Shown piece after piece: positions 35,860-43,491 of a stretch of DNA of 64,000 bases. Positions within the stretch are counted from its first letter, which is position 1. Each line of letters opens with the position of its first letter. The stretch comes from Pseudohalocynthiibacter aestuariivivens. Its GTDB lineage: Bacteria > Pseudomonadota > Alphaproteobacteria > Rhodobacterales > Rhodobacteraceae. The stretch is from positions 682,001-746,000 of the forward strand of contig NZ_JAGFNU010000001.1 of the NCBI RefSeq assembly GCF_018457175.1. The letters run 5' to 3'. The notes under the pieces were generated by a model. The model searched no databases and had not been told where the DNA came from. It saw only the letters and a program-made list of their open reading frames with translations. The position numbers and the translations under genes were made by a program.

Positions 35860-36223
35860 TGAGTGGTGCCTCCTTTGGTATCTAGGTCATGGATAGATAA
35901 GCAGATTAAACGCGTCAGGGGAAACGTCTTTCATTTAATTTTCATTAACTGCCATGAATTGGCAACAAGGTTCTCAACGATTAGTAAATTGTTAAGGTTT
36001 TGACTGTGTAAGCTGCACAATCAATTCCTGAAATTCTGAACGATTATCAGGTCGTTTCCAAGTTGCACGCGTCAATACAAGACAGGAACGTACATTTGGT
36101 AAAACTCAGTCAGAAACTGCGGTGTTACGCGTTCTGGATACAAAAAATGAGTTGAACCAAATTGCAATTTCCAGTCAAAACAGCCAGCTTAGGGCCAACA
36201 GCAAAATCAAGGACGTTTGAAAA
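35860..36223. other. Gene-free divergent interval
   Basis: Holds the promoter of the antiporter (minus) and of the HIT gene (plus). AT-rich in 35930-36000. No small gene, tRNA or strong hairpin recognised. Confidence 0.4.
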
Positions 36224-36649
36224 ATGAGTTATGACAGCGACAATGTTTTCGCGAAAATACTGAGGGATGAAATTCCCTCCATGCGTGTATATGAAGATAG
36301 TGAAACGCTTGCCATGATGGACATCATGCCACGCGCGGACGGGCATGTTCTGGTGATTCCAAAGACACCGGCTAGGAATATGCTGGATGCGTCGGCTGAG
36401 CAGATGGCTGCTTGTTTGAACACTGTGCAAAAAATCAGCAGAGCCATGATGCAAGCGTTTGAGGCGGACGGTGTGACAGTTCAGCAATTTAACGAGACTG
36501 CTGGAGGTCAGGAAATTTTCCACTTGCATTACCACGTGTTGCCGCGTTTCGAAGGGGTCCGGTTGCGTCCTCCCGGCAATATGGAAGATGCTGAGGTTCT
36601 GAAAGCAAACGCTGAAAAAATTCGCGCTGCTTTGTCTGCTAAGTCATAG
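36224..36649 (+). CDS. HIT-family nucleotide hydrolase/transferase
   Basis: A 141-residue HIT protein. The catalytic histidine triad is FHLHYHVLPR near residue 105. The N-terminal half follows the HinT/Fhit-like HIT pattern (FAKILRDEIPSMRVYED, DIMPRADGHVLVIPK). These enzymes hydrolyse purine nucleotide phosphoramidates or related AMP-lysine bonds. Monocistronic; a stem-loop follows at 36670. Confidence 0.93.
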   Translation: MSYDSDNVFAKILRDEIPSMRVYEDSETLAMMDIMPRADGHVLVIPKTPARNMLDASAEQMAACLNTVQKISRAMMQAFEADGVTVQQFNETAGGQEIFHLHYHVLPRFEGVRLRPPGNMEDAEVLKANAEKIRAALSAKS

Positions 36650-36669
36650 ATTGTCTCATTGCGTTTCGT

Positions 36670-36699
36670 ACGGTACGGCAAGTTATTTTACCGTGCCGT
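36670..36699. terminator. Stem-loop between the HIT gene and the HxlR remnant
   Basis: A 9-bp stem (36670-36678 with 36691-36699, one G-T pair) and a 12-base AT-rich loop, 20 bases after the HIT stop. No long T-tract, so efficiency is uncertain. Confidence 0.5.
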
Positions 36700-36721
36700 T
36701 CCTTCAACGAATGTCCGACAT

Positions 36722-36913
36722 TCACGATTGCCTCGTTCGCGGGACCAGCTCTGCGCCAAGGTCGGCCAGTGAATACTCGACCGATGGCGTCGACGCTGGG
36801 TTTACATCCCTTATAACGACGCCGTTAGGTTCCAGTTCTCTTAACCTACGTGTCAGCCTGAACTGGCATTTGCCGATCTCTATTCCACAGGTTTTTTGAC
36901 CCTCATATAGCAC
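36722..36913 (-). pseudogene. HxlR-family regulator remnant
   Basis: The stretch LTRRLRELEPNGVVIRDVNP then PSVEYSLADLGAELVP is the second half of an HxlR winged-helix domain (recognition helix end and wing). The N-terminal half, about 50 residues with the usual GGKW-type helix, is missing, because only about 75 bases separate it from the neighbouring tautomerase. After ELVP the frame ends in RTRQS and a stop, but a one-base shift restores HxlR-like sequence (ANEAIVNVGHSLKERHG). So it is truncated and frameshifted. It was probably the divergent regulator of the tautomerase. Confidence 0.6.
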
Positions 36914-36987
36914 TACAGACTCTGGCAGATCATCTCAAAGGTCTTTGATATTTTAAAGAGTTCCGAAACCGTCTGAAAGGACCAGAT

Positions 36988-37188
36988 ATATCTTACGTTA
37001 ATATCTAACTAACCCCAGAAAAAACGACACTCGAAAACAAAGACCGGCTTATAAAAGGAGCGACCGATTTGCTGGTGGATGTTTTGGGTAAATCACCTGC
37101 AACGATATTTGTGGTGATCGATGTTGTGGAAATCGAAGACTGGGAGCTTGGAGGGCTCCCTGTACATGAATACCGAAAACAGCAATAG
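36988..37188 (+). pseudogene. 4-oxalocrotonate tautomerase-family pseudogene
   Basis: Read from 36988 the codons give ATA-TCT-TAC-GTT-AAT-ATC-TAA, then an intact 60-codon frame (LTPEKTTLENKDRLIKGATD, later FVVIDVVEIEDWELGGLPVH) that is plainly a 4-OT-type tautomerase. The family begins Met-Pro-Tyr-Val with Pro1 as catalytic base. Here the start is ATA, the Pro codon has become Ser, and codon 7 is TAA. The ribosome site (AAAGGA) and the terminator remain. No alternative ATG or GTG precedes the conserved region. Length is otherwise normal, so decay looks recent. Confidence 0.8.
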
Positions 37189-37199
37189 TCTTAGGTAAG

Positions 37200-37228
37200 A
37201 AGCGCGCCTCAAAAGTCTGGGCGCGCTT
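37200..37228 (+). terminator. Intrinsic terminator of the tautomerase pseudogene
   Basis: A 9-bp GC-rich stem (37200-37208 with 37220-37228) and 11-base loop, ending in TT and followed by TC, 12 bases after the pseudogene stop. It may also serve the convergent membrane-protein gene. Confidence 0.7.
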
Positions 37229-37255
37229 TCAAGTTGTAACTTGGCAGGCTGTGGA

Positions 37256-37624
37256 TCAGACTGAAACAACGCTTTCTTCTGGTTTATGAAGCGAAATTAC
37301 AGTGACAACTGCAGCGCCATTCAGCCAATAGAAAAGTGCGTCAATTCCGCTAAAGCCAAAAAGTGTTGGCGCAGCCAGGAAAGTCAGACCAACTGCCAAG
37401 TCAACACCCATGTGAAACTTATAGGGCAGTATGCGGACAACACCCAAATGGTGGTCTGTCAAAAGGGTCAGAACAAAAGCGGCGACACCAGTTACGACAG
37501 AAAGCCAGAGTGCGAACACGTTACTATCCCCAAGACCAAGGACAAAAGGGAGTGTGATTAGGGCCATAGCGACGGGATAGTCCAGGTATGCGTGGATGGT
37601 TTTTGTTACAAAACGTAGGGACAT
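37256..37624 (-). CDS. Small integral membrane protein, SPW-repeat-like
   Basis: A 122-residue protein with four predicted membrane helices in two similar halves: LDYPVAMALITLPFVLG with ALWLSVVTGVAAFVLTLLT, and VDLAVGLTFLAAPTLFGFSG with LFYWLNGAAVVTVISL. This helix-pair repeat with a conserved Pro resembles SPW-repeat proteins. Start at the second ATG (37624), whose spacing from GGAAA is better than the first at 37630. Function unknown. Confidence 0.65.
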   Translation of the reverse strand: MSLRFVTKTIHAYLDYPVAMALITLPFVLGLGDSNVFALWLSVVTGVAAFVLTLLTDHHLGVVRILPYKFHMGVDLAVGLTFLAAPTLFGFSGIDALFYWLNGAAVVTVISLHKPEESVVSV

Positions 37625-37797
37625 GATCATTTTCCATTCGTGAGTTCAAATAAAGATACGGTCGGACGTCGTCTCGACGTGAGTGGAATTTATGATCAGA
37701 AGTTTGTACGATCAAAGCCAGAACGTACGCAATATTATGCAGATCGTTCAGTTCATATCTGAATAGAGAACGAGCGTGCTTTTTCTGATTATGAAAC

Positions 37798-38733
37798 TTA
37801 GTGAACTGATCTGAATGCGGCAGGTGTTAGCCCAACCTCTTTCTTGAACACCCTCGAAAATGCAGATTCCGAAGCGTAACCTGTCAGTTCCGCGACGTCC
37901 GACACATTGAGGTTGCGTTCTGCAAGGCCCTGTCGGGCGATCTGCATGCGCCAGCTTGTCAGATATTGCATGGGTGTCACTGTCATTTTGCGTGCGAAAA
38001 GCTGGGCAAATCCCGTGCGTGATAAACCCGCGACCCGTGCAAGGCTTTCGACGCTCCAATTCTTTGCTGGGTCCTTGTGAAATGCTGTTAGGGCACGCGA
38101 TAGATGCGGGTCAGCAAAGCCGGACAGGGCTGTGTCATCAGAGGCCTGCTTTTCGATATGGGCGCGAATGGCCTGGGCAAAGATTGCTTCGGACATCTTG
38201 AGTGCAATAAGATCGCCCCCTAACCGTGCGACTCCAGCTTCGTTGCCGATCACACGCAAGGTTGCCTCCATCCAGGTGCCAGCATCTTCGCCATAGTTTT
38301 GGATATGAACAAAGGATGGCAGGCGTTCAATGATCAGGTGACGCGACCCCGGAGCGAACGAAAAATGCCCACAGATTAACTGAGCTTCATGTTCCTCGTC
38401 CGGGCCGCCATGCACCAAAACGCCTTCGCCGGTGTAACCGGATTCTTCCAAAACCCTGTCCAGCTTCATAACGTTTTCCGGCAATGTTGTGTGGCAGTAA
38501 AGGCTATGGCCCACGCCATGTGGGATGATGACAAGATCGCCCTGCGCTACTTTCACGGTTTCACCGGTCTCCGTCAGGCGAATGATGCAGTTTCCGCGAT
38601 GTGCAAAATGAAACCTCGCAACATTTTCAAAGGCAGGGACTTCCACACCCCAAGGCGCCGTAAAGCTGGTGCGGAAGTAAAGTGTTCCCTTGACGGACAA
38701 GCGGGTGAGGATATCGCTGAGCAAATCTAACAT
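37798..38733 (-). CDS. AraC-family regulator with N-terminal cupin domain
   Basis: A 311-residue regulator. The N-terminal cupin-like effector domain includes HRGNCIIRLTETGETVKVAQ and GDLVIIPHGVGHSLY. The C-terminal 100 residues carry two AraC HTH motifs (SVESLARVAGLSRTGFAQLF and NVSDVAELTGYASESAFSRV). Start chosen at the ATG at 38733, where the cupin begins; the frame extends 24 codons. It is divergent from the DUF4142-cupredoxin pair across 137 bases containing a nested dyad. Confidence 0.88.
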   Translation of the reverse strand: MLDLLSDILTRLSVKGTLYFRTSFTAPWGVEVPAFENVARFHFAHRGNCIIRLTETGETVKVAQGDLVIIPHGVGHSLYCHTTLPENVMKLDRVLEESGYTGEGVLVHGGPDEEHEAQLICGHFSFAPGSRHLIIERLPSFVHIQNYGEDAGTWMEATLRVIGNEAGVARLGGDLIALKMSEAIFAQAIRAHIEKQASDDTALSGFADPHLSRALTAFHKDPAKNWSVESLARVAGLSRTGFAQLFARKMTVTPMQYLTSWRMQIARQGLAERNLNVSDVAELTGYASESAFSRVFKKEVGLTPAAFRSVH

Positions 38734-38753
38734 AGATTTCACATTACAGATTA

Positions 38754-38783
38754 AATCGTTTTCGTCCAGAGTTCTGAACGATT
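38754..38783. promoter_or_regulatory. Nested dyad in the AraC/DUF4142 divergent region
   Basis: Outer arms AATCGTT (38754-38760) and AACGATT (38777-38783) enclose an inner CAGA-GT-TCTG. It lies just upstream of the AraC start and could be the operator for both directions. Confidence 0.4.
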
Positions 38784-38870
38784 GAGCAGATACTTTGAAC
38801 CCCACGGCATTCTAAGTTCAACTTAATTGGCGTTTGTTGATTACGTTGACACACATTGGGAGAAACCAAA

Positions 38871-39395
38871 ATGAAGGCCACTATTCTTTCCGTACTTATC
38901 GCTACTGCCACTGGCATGGGTGCTGTACACGCAAGCGGACCATCAGAACTAAACGATCTGGAAATCGCGCATGTTGCATACACCGCTGACAACATCGACA
39001 TTCGTTATGCACATCTGGCGCTCGCCATTTCGCAAAACCCCGAAGTGCGCAACTTTGCGCAAACGATGATCAACGACCATGAAGCGGTCAACGAAGCCGC
39101 GCTCGCTTTGCTCGAAAAGCTTGGTGCACAGGCGCAAGACAATGATTTTAGCCAAACCCTGAATGAGAACGCCGAGGTGATCATCAATGATCTTGCAGCC
39201 CTCAGAGCGGAAGAGTTTGATATGGCTTACGCGTCGAACGAACTAGCCTATCACAAGGCGGTTAACGACCTTGTCGAAAACACTTTCATCCCAAGCATCG
39301 ACAACGCCGAAGTGAAAGCGTTGTTCCAGCAAGGTCTTGAAATCTTCAAAGTCCACGAAGGCCATGCTGAAAGCATGGTTAGCTCTCTGAAATGA
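38871..39395 (+). CDS. Exported DUF4142 (ferritin-like) protein
   Basis: A 174-residue protein with a signal peptide (about 1-21, MGAVHASG) and a DUF4142 four-helix bundle: LEIAHVAYTADNIDIRYAHL, FAQTMINDHEAVNEAALALL and FKVHEGHAESMVSSL. The regularly placed Glu/His pairs (NDHEA, VHEGHAE) are family traits. GGGAGAAACC precedes the ATG. Its stop overlaps the cupredoxin start (ATGA). Periplasmic role in stress or metal handling is inferred, not known. Confidence 0.85.
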   Translation: MKATILSVLIATATGMGAVHASGPSELNDLEIAHVAYTADNIDIRYAHLALAISQNPEVRNFAQTMINDHEAVNEAALALLEKLGAQAQDNDFSQTLNENAEVIINDLAALRAEEFDMAYASNELAYHKAVNDLVENTFIPSIDNAEVKALFQQGLEIFKVHEGHAESMVSSLK

Positions 39396-39739
39396 GGCAA
39401 GTTTCAAGACGTCAAATCCTAACCAATGCGATGGCTTTGCCCATCGCGTTGGCTGTTTTTTCTCGGCAAGGGCGGGCGCATGAATCCTCGAAACTGCACG
39501 AGGTTGATATTGTAAACTTTGCTTTTGTTCCCGAAACGATTTCAGTGCATCCCGGCGATCGGATCGTGTGGACGAACCGTGATCTGAGCCCACATACGGC
39601 GACTGCTGAAAGTGGGGACTGGGATACAGGGGAGCTTGGGCAGGGCCAAAGCGCAGAACTCGCAGTGACCGAGGACATGGTTGGCTCATTTTTTTGCACC
39701 TTCCATCCAAATATGAAAGGCCAGCTCGTTCTTAGTTAA
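39392..39739 (+). CDS. Tat-exported cupredoxin (plastocyanin/amicyanin-like)
   Basis: A 115-residue blue-copper protein. The N-terminus has a twin-arginine motif (VSRRQIL) and a hydrophobic stretch to about residue 29 (GRAHE). Type-1 copper ligands are His68 (SPHTA), Cys102, His105 and Met108 (FFCTFHPNMKG), the short C-x2-H-x2-M loop of plastocyanins and amicyanin-like proteins. It is coupled to DUF4142 by a four-base overlap. A periplasmic electron carrier for an unidentified oxidase or dehydrogenase. Confidence 0.9.
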   Translation: MRQVSRRQILTNAMALPIALAVFSRQGRAHESSKLHEVDIVNFAFVPETISVHPGDRIVWTNRDLSPHTATAESGDWDTGELGQGQSAELAVTEDMVGSFFCTFHPNMKGQLVLS

Positions 39740-39827
39740 TGTTTTTTAGCGAATCCCATCGGTTCGAATTATGGGAGCTCGCGACGCCAATGCCCGGTCA
39801 TCGTCCCTAACTTCTGGTCGGGCATTC

Positions 39828-39869
39828 GAGGCTCCCTGCTGCTGCCTTTGGGCAGCAGCAGGGAGCCTC
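39828..39869. terminator. Perfect 19-bp bidirectional hairpin
   Basis: Arms 39828-39846 and 39851-39869 are exact complements with a TTTG loop, flanked by an AT-rich segment. It sits between the convergent cupredoxin and HD-domain genes and can terminate both. Confidence 0.85.
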
Positions 39870-39887
39870 AATTTCAAATTAGTCGGA

Positions 39888-40505
39888 TTACTCAGCCGCT
39901 GTTGTTGCTGTTGCGCTGTCGTCCAGCGTTTCGTTCAGTTCCATATGGCCCTCGCCTTTTGAAAAGACCCGACGCAACATAGGCTCAAAGAACTCCAGTG
40001 GTTTGGTTGGGTAATTGGGGTCAAAAGAGGTCTGGTCGTATGTATGGCAGAAATACTTGCAGTCCTCATAGTATGGGCTGTCCTTGTACTTTTCACGCGC
40101 GTTCCGATCACCGCCCAGAAAGTGGTTGTAGTAGTACCCTTGAAAAACGCAGTGATGCTGAATGATCCAGTGAGCTTTTTCCGAAACGTAGGGTTTCAGG
40201 ATCGCCGCAGCCAGCTCTCCGTGGTTGTAGGGCGACAGGATATCGCCAACATCGTGGATAAGCGCTGCGATGATAATTTCTTCGTCAGCACCGTCTTCAT
40301 GCGCGCGGGTCGCTGATTGCAGACAATGCTGGTAGCGGTTGACCGGGTAGGGGGTCCACTCTTCGTCAAGTGACCTGATGCTGTCCAGCAACCTGTCGAC
40401 AAGACCGGCATTGTAGTCATCTTCATAATCCATGACCGCAAGGAAGTCTTCCTTGGTTGCGTTTTCAAAGCTGGTCCAGGTGGGTTTGTGGCTTTTGTCT
40501 AGCAT
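39888..40505 (-). CDS. HD-fold protein with MIOX/PhnZ-like ligand set
   Basis: A 205-residue HD-domain protein. Candidate ligands are His60 (RYQHCLQ), His84-Asp85 (IHDVGD), His95 (YNHGEL), His117 or 118 (IQHHCVFQGYYY) and Asp157 (HTYDQTS). This set is that of mixed-valence diiron oxygenases such as PhnZ and inositol oxygenase, rather than two-ligand phosphohydrolases, but that is inferred from spacing. Start at 40505, seven bases after AGGA; an ATG at 40511 is too close to it. It is divergent from a LysR gene across a 9-bp palindrome. Confidence 0.72.
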   Translation of the reverse strand: MLDKSHKPTWTSFENATKEDFLAVMDYEDDYNAGLVDRLLDSIRSLDEEWTPYPVNRYQHCLQSATRAHEDGADEEIIIAALIHDVGDILSPYNHGELAAAILKPYVSEKAHWIIQHHCVFQGYYYNHFLGGDRNAREKYKDSPYYEDCKYFCHTYDQTSFDPNYPTKPLEFFEPMLRRVFSKGEGHMELNETLDDSATATTAAE

Positions 40506-40564
40506 CTGCATTTCCTTTGTTAGCGTTGAGAAAACATTAACGTTAGTTGAGTAACAAAAAAAAT

Positions 40565-40583
40565 GAATTGATTTAATCAATTC
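40565..40583. promoter_or_regulatory. 9-bp palindrome between HD gene and LysR gene
   Basis: GAATTGATT-T-AATCAATTC, perfect arms with one central base, 22 bases before the LysR start. It fits the LysR T-N11-A box and is the best regulator-site candidate in the window. Confidence 0.65.
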
Positions 40584-40604
40584 GAACAATAATATTTCTC
40601 AGTT

Positions 40605-41447
40605 ATGCAGATCAGAAACTTTGAAACATTTCTAGCAATCGCTGATTTTGGCGGCTTTCATGGTGCCGCGCAGCATCTGAACGTCACTCAAACAGCCGTA
40701 AGCGCACGGATCAAGGCGCTGGAAGAGACGCTGGGTACGCAGCTGTTTAGCCGCGGGCCGGGTGGAACGCGCCTTACGGCCTCTGGCCGTCAGTTTCGCC
40801 CCTACGCCGAGCAGATGCTGAGAACATGGAGCAACGTGCGTGTCGAACTGTCCGGCCAGTATAAAAACCGCCTTTCATTGCGTTTGGGGACGCAGCTTAG
40901 CATTTGGGACCCGCTTTTGGTGGACGTTGCAATCTGGCTTGAGACGGAGCTGGGCAAGCTGCCCATGACGCTTAATTACGATCACTCGATGAACATGCAC
41001 GAGGCGGTTTGCCAACAGTTGGTCGATATTGCAATTACCAATGATGCCCCCGTTGGAACGCGGTTTGGTGTGGTGGAATTGCCCCCAGAAAAGCTTTTGC
41101 TTGTGTCAGACAAGGCATCGGACTTCGAGGATGGTGACTTCCCACTTTTCATGAACCTAGAACTTGGGGCGCAATACCAGGCCCAGTTGCAGGATATCCT
41201 GCCAGAGCGTAGCCAGCAGCATATTTTCCTTGGAAACGCGATGATGGGGCTGCGTTATCTGACGAAACGCGGCGGGATCGGATATTTCCCTGTAAACATG
41301 CTGGAAGAACCACTATCAAAGGGAGAATTGTACCTTGTCAGGCGTGCTCCGGAAATTGTGTTGTCTTGCTATGCAGTTCACCTACCTGAAAATCCCGCAC
41401 GTGCGCAGATCAAAGAGGTTCTTTCCGGATTTGTTCAGCTTCGTTGA
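40605..41447 (+). CDS. LysR-family transcriptional regulator
   Basis: A 280-residue LysR protein. HTH at 1-60 (IRNFETFLAIADFGGFHGAA, LNVTQTAVSARIKALEETLG) and an effector domain with short termini. The ATG at 40605 begins the HTH directly. It is divergent from the HD-domain gene and separated from it by a palindrome, so it most likely regulates that gene. It converges with the racemase gene. Confidence 0.92.
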   Translation: MQIRNFETFLAIADFGGFHGAAQHLNVTQTAVSARIKALEETLGTQLFSRGPGGTRLTASGRQFRPYAEQMLRTWSNVRVELSGQYKNRLSLRLGTQLSIWDPLLVDVAIWLETELGKLPMTLNYDHSMNMHEAVCQQLVDIAITNDAPVGTRFGVVELPPEKLLLVSDKASDFEDGDFPLFMNLELGAQYQAQLQDILPERSQQHIFLGNAMMGLRYLTKRGGIGYFPVNMLEEPLSKGELYLVRRAPEIVLSCYAVHLPENPARAQIKEVLSGFVQLR

Positions 41448-41467
41448 TAGTTTTGCCGTTTGAGGAT

Positions 41468-42205
41468 TTACTCATAAGGCATGAAGCCCGGATAGGGTGC
41501 GCGGGTAACCGTTTCATGTACCATCGCCGTTAATGTAGTCAGGTCAAAGATCGGCATTTTCAGGTGCTTCTGCAGAAGATGCGCATAGGGTGGCATATCG
41601 GTGCATTCCAGAACCAATACCCGCATGTCGGGATTATTACGGACCAGTTCAGTGGCAGATTCGAGCACTTCGGCCGCGATTTTGTTCAGATCCATCGCAT
41701 TGCGTCTGCCTTGTAGGATTACCTCGGTGAACTCGGGCTGATGTTCCATGCCTTGAACCGCAACGGGAATGCCTGCAGCGCCAACAGATTCGAAATGCCT
41801 GTCAGTCAGGCTTTCGCGGCAGGCAGTCAAAACGCCAACCGGGCCTTTGCGCCCGGCAATGTTGTAGGCCAAAGGAATTTGAATAAGACTTGAGGCGAAG
41901 ACAGGAATGTTTACAGCATCGGACAGTTCTTGCTGAAAAATGGCAAGAAAACCGCAACTACCGGTGATCGCACGCGCTCCTTCCCGTTCTAGATGCTGTG
42001 CCGCTTTGATAAAGGGTGCAAGGAATTCGGGTGAGGGGTTTGCCAGCAAGTCTTTTATCGATGCTCCGACAACCGTTTCGTAGAGCACCGGAAATGGAAG
42101 GCTTGATGGGTTTTTGATATGTCCCGGTGGTTTTGGAAAACCTGAATCAAGGCATAATACCCCGATTGAAACACCACAGATGTTCTGTCCACCTTGATAA
42201 ATCAT
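41468..42205 (-). CDS. Aspartate/glutamate (hydantoin) racemase-family protein
   Basis: A 245-residue cofactor-free racemase-like protein. The two catalytic cysteines expected for this superfamily are visible in ITGSCGFLAIF and LVLECTDMPPYAH, one in each half. It is the last gene of the TAXI-TRAP, permease, FAD dehydrogenase, racemase series. It could convert an L-amino acid, hydantoin or similar compound into the enantiomer used by the adjacent FAD enzyme. Confidence 0.82.
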   Translation of the reverse strand: MIYQGGQNICGVSIGVLCLDSGFPKPPGHIKNPSSLPFPVLYETVVGASIKDLLANPSPEFLAPFIKAAQHLEREGARAITGSCGFLAIFQQELSDAVNIPVFASSLIQIPLAYNIAGRKGPVGVLTACRESLTDRHFESVGAAGIPVAVQGMEHQPEFTEVILQGRRNAMDLNKIAAEVLESATELVRNNPDMRVLVLECTDMPPYAHLLQKHLKMPIFDLTTLTAMVHETVTRAPYPGFMPYE

Positions 42206-42233
42206 TCACTTGGTCCGTCTGTAAGGGGAAGTG

Positions 42234-43484
42234 CTAAAACCGATCGATCCGATAAGGCGAAAGCTCTGTATTGCTCCGTGCCTCTAGCACCGCGTCAGCC
42301 ACCAGTTCACCTGTCTTGGGAGCCATCATCAGCCCGTAGTGGCTATGGCCAAAGGCTGCAAATAGACCGCTCTGCCCGGGAATGGGCCCAATTGCAGGCA
42401 GGCTGTCAGGGAATGACGGGCGCACACCCATCCAGCTTTTCGTCACTTCTGTATTGAGGTCAGGTAGCATTTTTTTCGTCTGTCCAATCAGCATCTGTGC
42501 CCGCTTCTCTGTGGGGGGGGCGTCTAGCCCTGCAAACTCTGCTGTTCCGGCAGAGCGAAGGCCGCCCTCCATCGAACTTGAAACGAATTTGAAGTCCGCA
42601 TCCATGACGGAATTGTTCAGCTCAACACCGGGATTTTCAAACATGATATGGTATCCGCGTTCGGCCTGAAGCGGTATGCTGAGACCCAGCGGTTTTAAAA
42701 GGTTTGCCGACCAGGCACCTGCAGCAACCACGATCTTTTCCGCAGGAAAGGCCCCCTGATCAGTGGTGATCAGCCACGTGTTGTCAGATTTTTCAAGACC
42801 CCTGACTGTTGCGCGCAAAACCTCCCCTCCAAGAGACAAGAACTTTTCTGTCAGCACTTGTCCAATCCGTCCGGGGTCGCGTGCGCGTGCCTGACCCTTT
42901 ATTAGTATCGCTGCCTTGTAGTCAGGCGATATCGCTGGTTCCAACCGACGTAGTGCTTCACCGTCAACGACTTCTACCTGCGCACCTTTTTCACGGCGTA
43001 AATCCCAACTTAGGCCCGCAACGCTTGCTTGTTTTGGATTGCGGTACACGTGAACGTAGTAGCTGTCTTCGATCAGGTTTTCATGGCCCGTACCAGCAAG
43101 GTGTCTTCTGAATAGTTCAATGTTTGAAGTGTTCAATGTCTCCATTGCATCTGAAATTTCGCGCACGCGTTTTGCACGTCCGGCATAAAGAAATCTAACG
43201 CCCCAAGGCAGAAATCGCGGCATATAGCTTAGCGGTAGCCGAATTGGGCCTTCGGGGTCTATCAACCAGCCTGGGATGTTCTTCCAAAGCCAGGGAAGGG
43301 ATTGGGGTACGACAGACCAGGGTGAAATGACCCCGGCGTTTCCAAAAGACGCGCCCTGCCCAGGTTCATCCCGATCAATCAGTTTTACGCTTGCACCACG
43401 TTCAACCAAAGCGAGCGCCGTGCAAATTCCCACTATACCCGCACCAACAACGGTTACAGGAGGGGACTGAGTTTCAATTTTCAT
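42234..43484 (-). CDS. FAD-dependent oxidoreductase, D-amino-acid dehydrogenase (DadA)-like
   Basis: A 416-residue DAO-family flavoprotein. The N-terminal dinucleotide motif is VTVVGAGIVGICTALAL, followed by RGASVKLIDRDEPG; the C-terminal part (WMGVRPSFPDSLPAIGPIPG, FGHSHYGLMMAP) matches DadA-type dehydrogenases. Start at 43484, seven bases after the permease stop; the longer frame has no support. It likely deaminates an imported amino acid or opine-like compound at the membrane. Confidence 0.87.
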   Translation of the reverse strand: MKIETQSPPVTVVGAGIVGICTALALVERGASVKLIDRDEPGQGASFGNAGVISPWSVVPQSLPWLWKNIPGWLIDPEGPIRLPLSYMPRFLPWGVRFLYAGRAKRVREISDAMETLNTSNIELFRRHLAGTGHENLIEDSYYVHVYRNPKQASVAGLSWDLRREKGAQVEVVDGEALRRLEPAISPDYKAAILIKGQARARDPGRIGQVLTEKFLSLGGEVLRATVRGLEKSDNTWLITTDQGAFPAEKIVVAAGAWSANLLKPLGLSIPLQAERGYHIMFENPGVELNNSVMDADFKFVSSSMEGGLRSAGTAEFAGLDAPPTEKRAQMLIGQTKKMLPDLNTEVTKSWMGVRPSFPDSLPAIGPIPGQSGLFAAFGHSHYGLMMAPKTGELVADAVLEARSNTELSPYRIDRF

Positions 43485-43491
43485 TCTGGGC

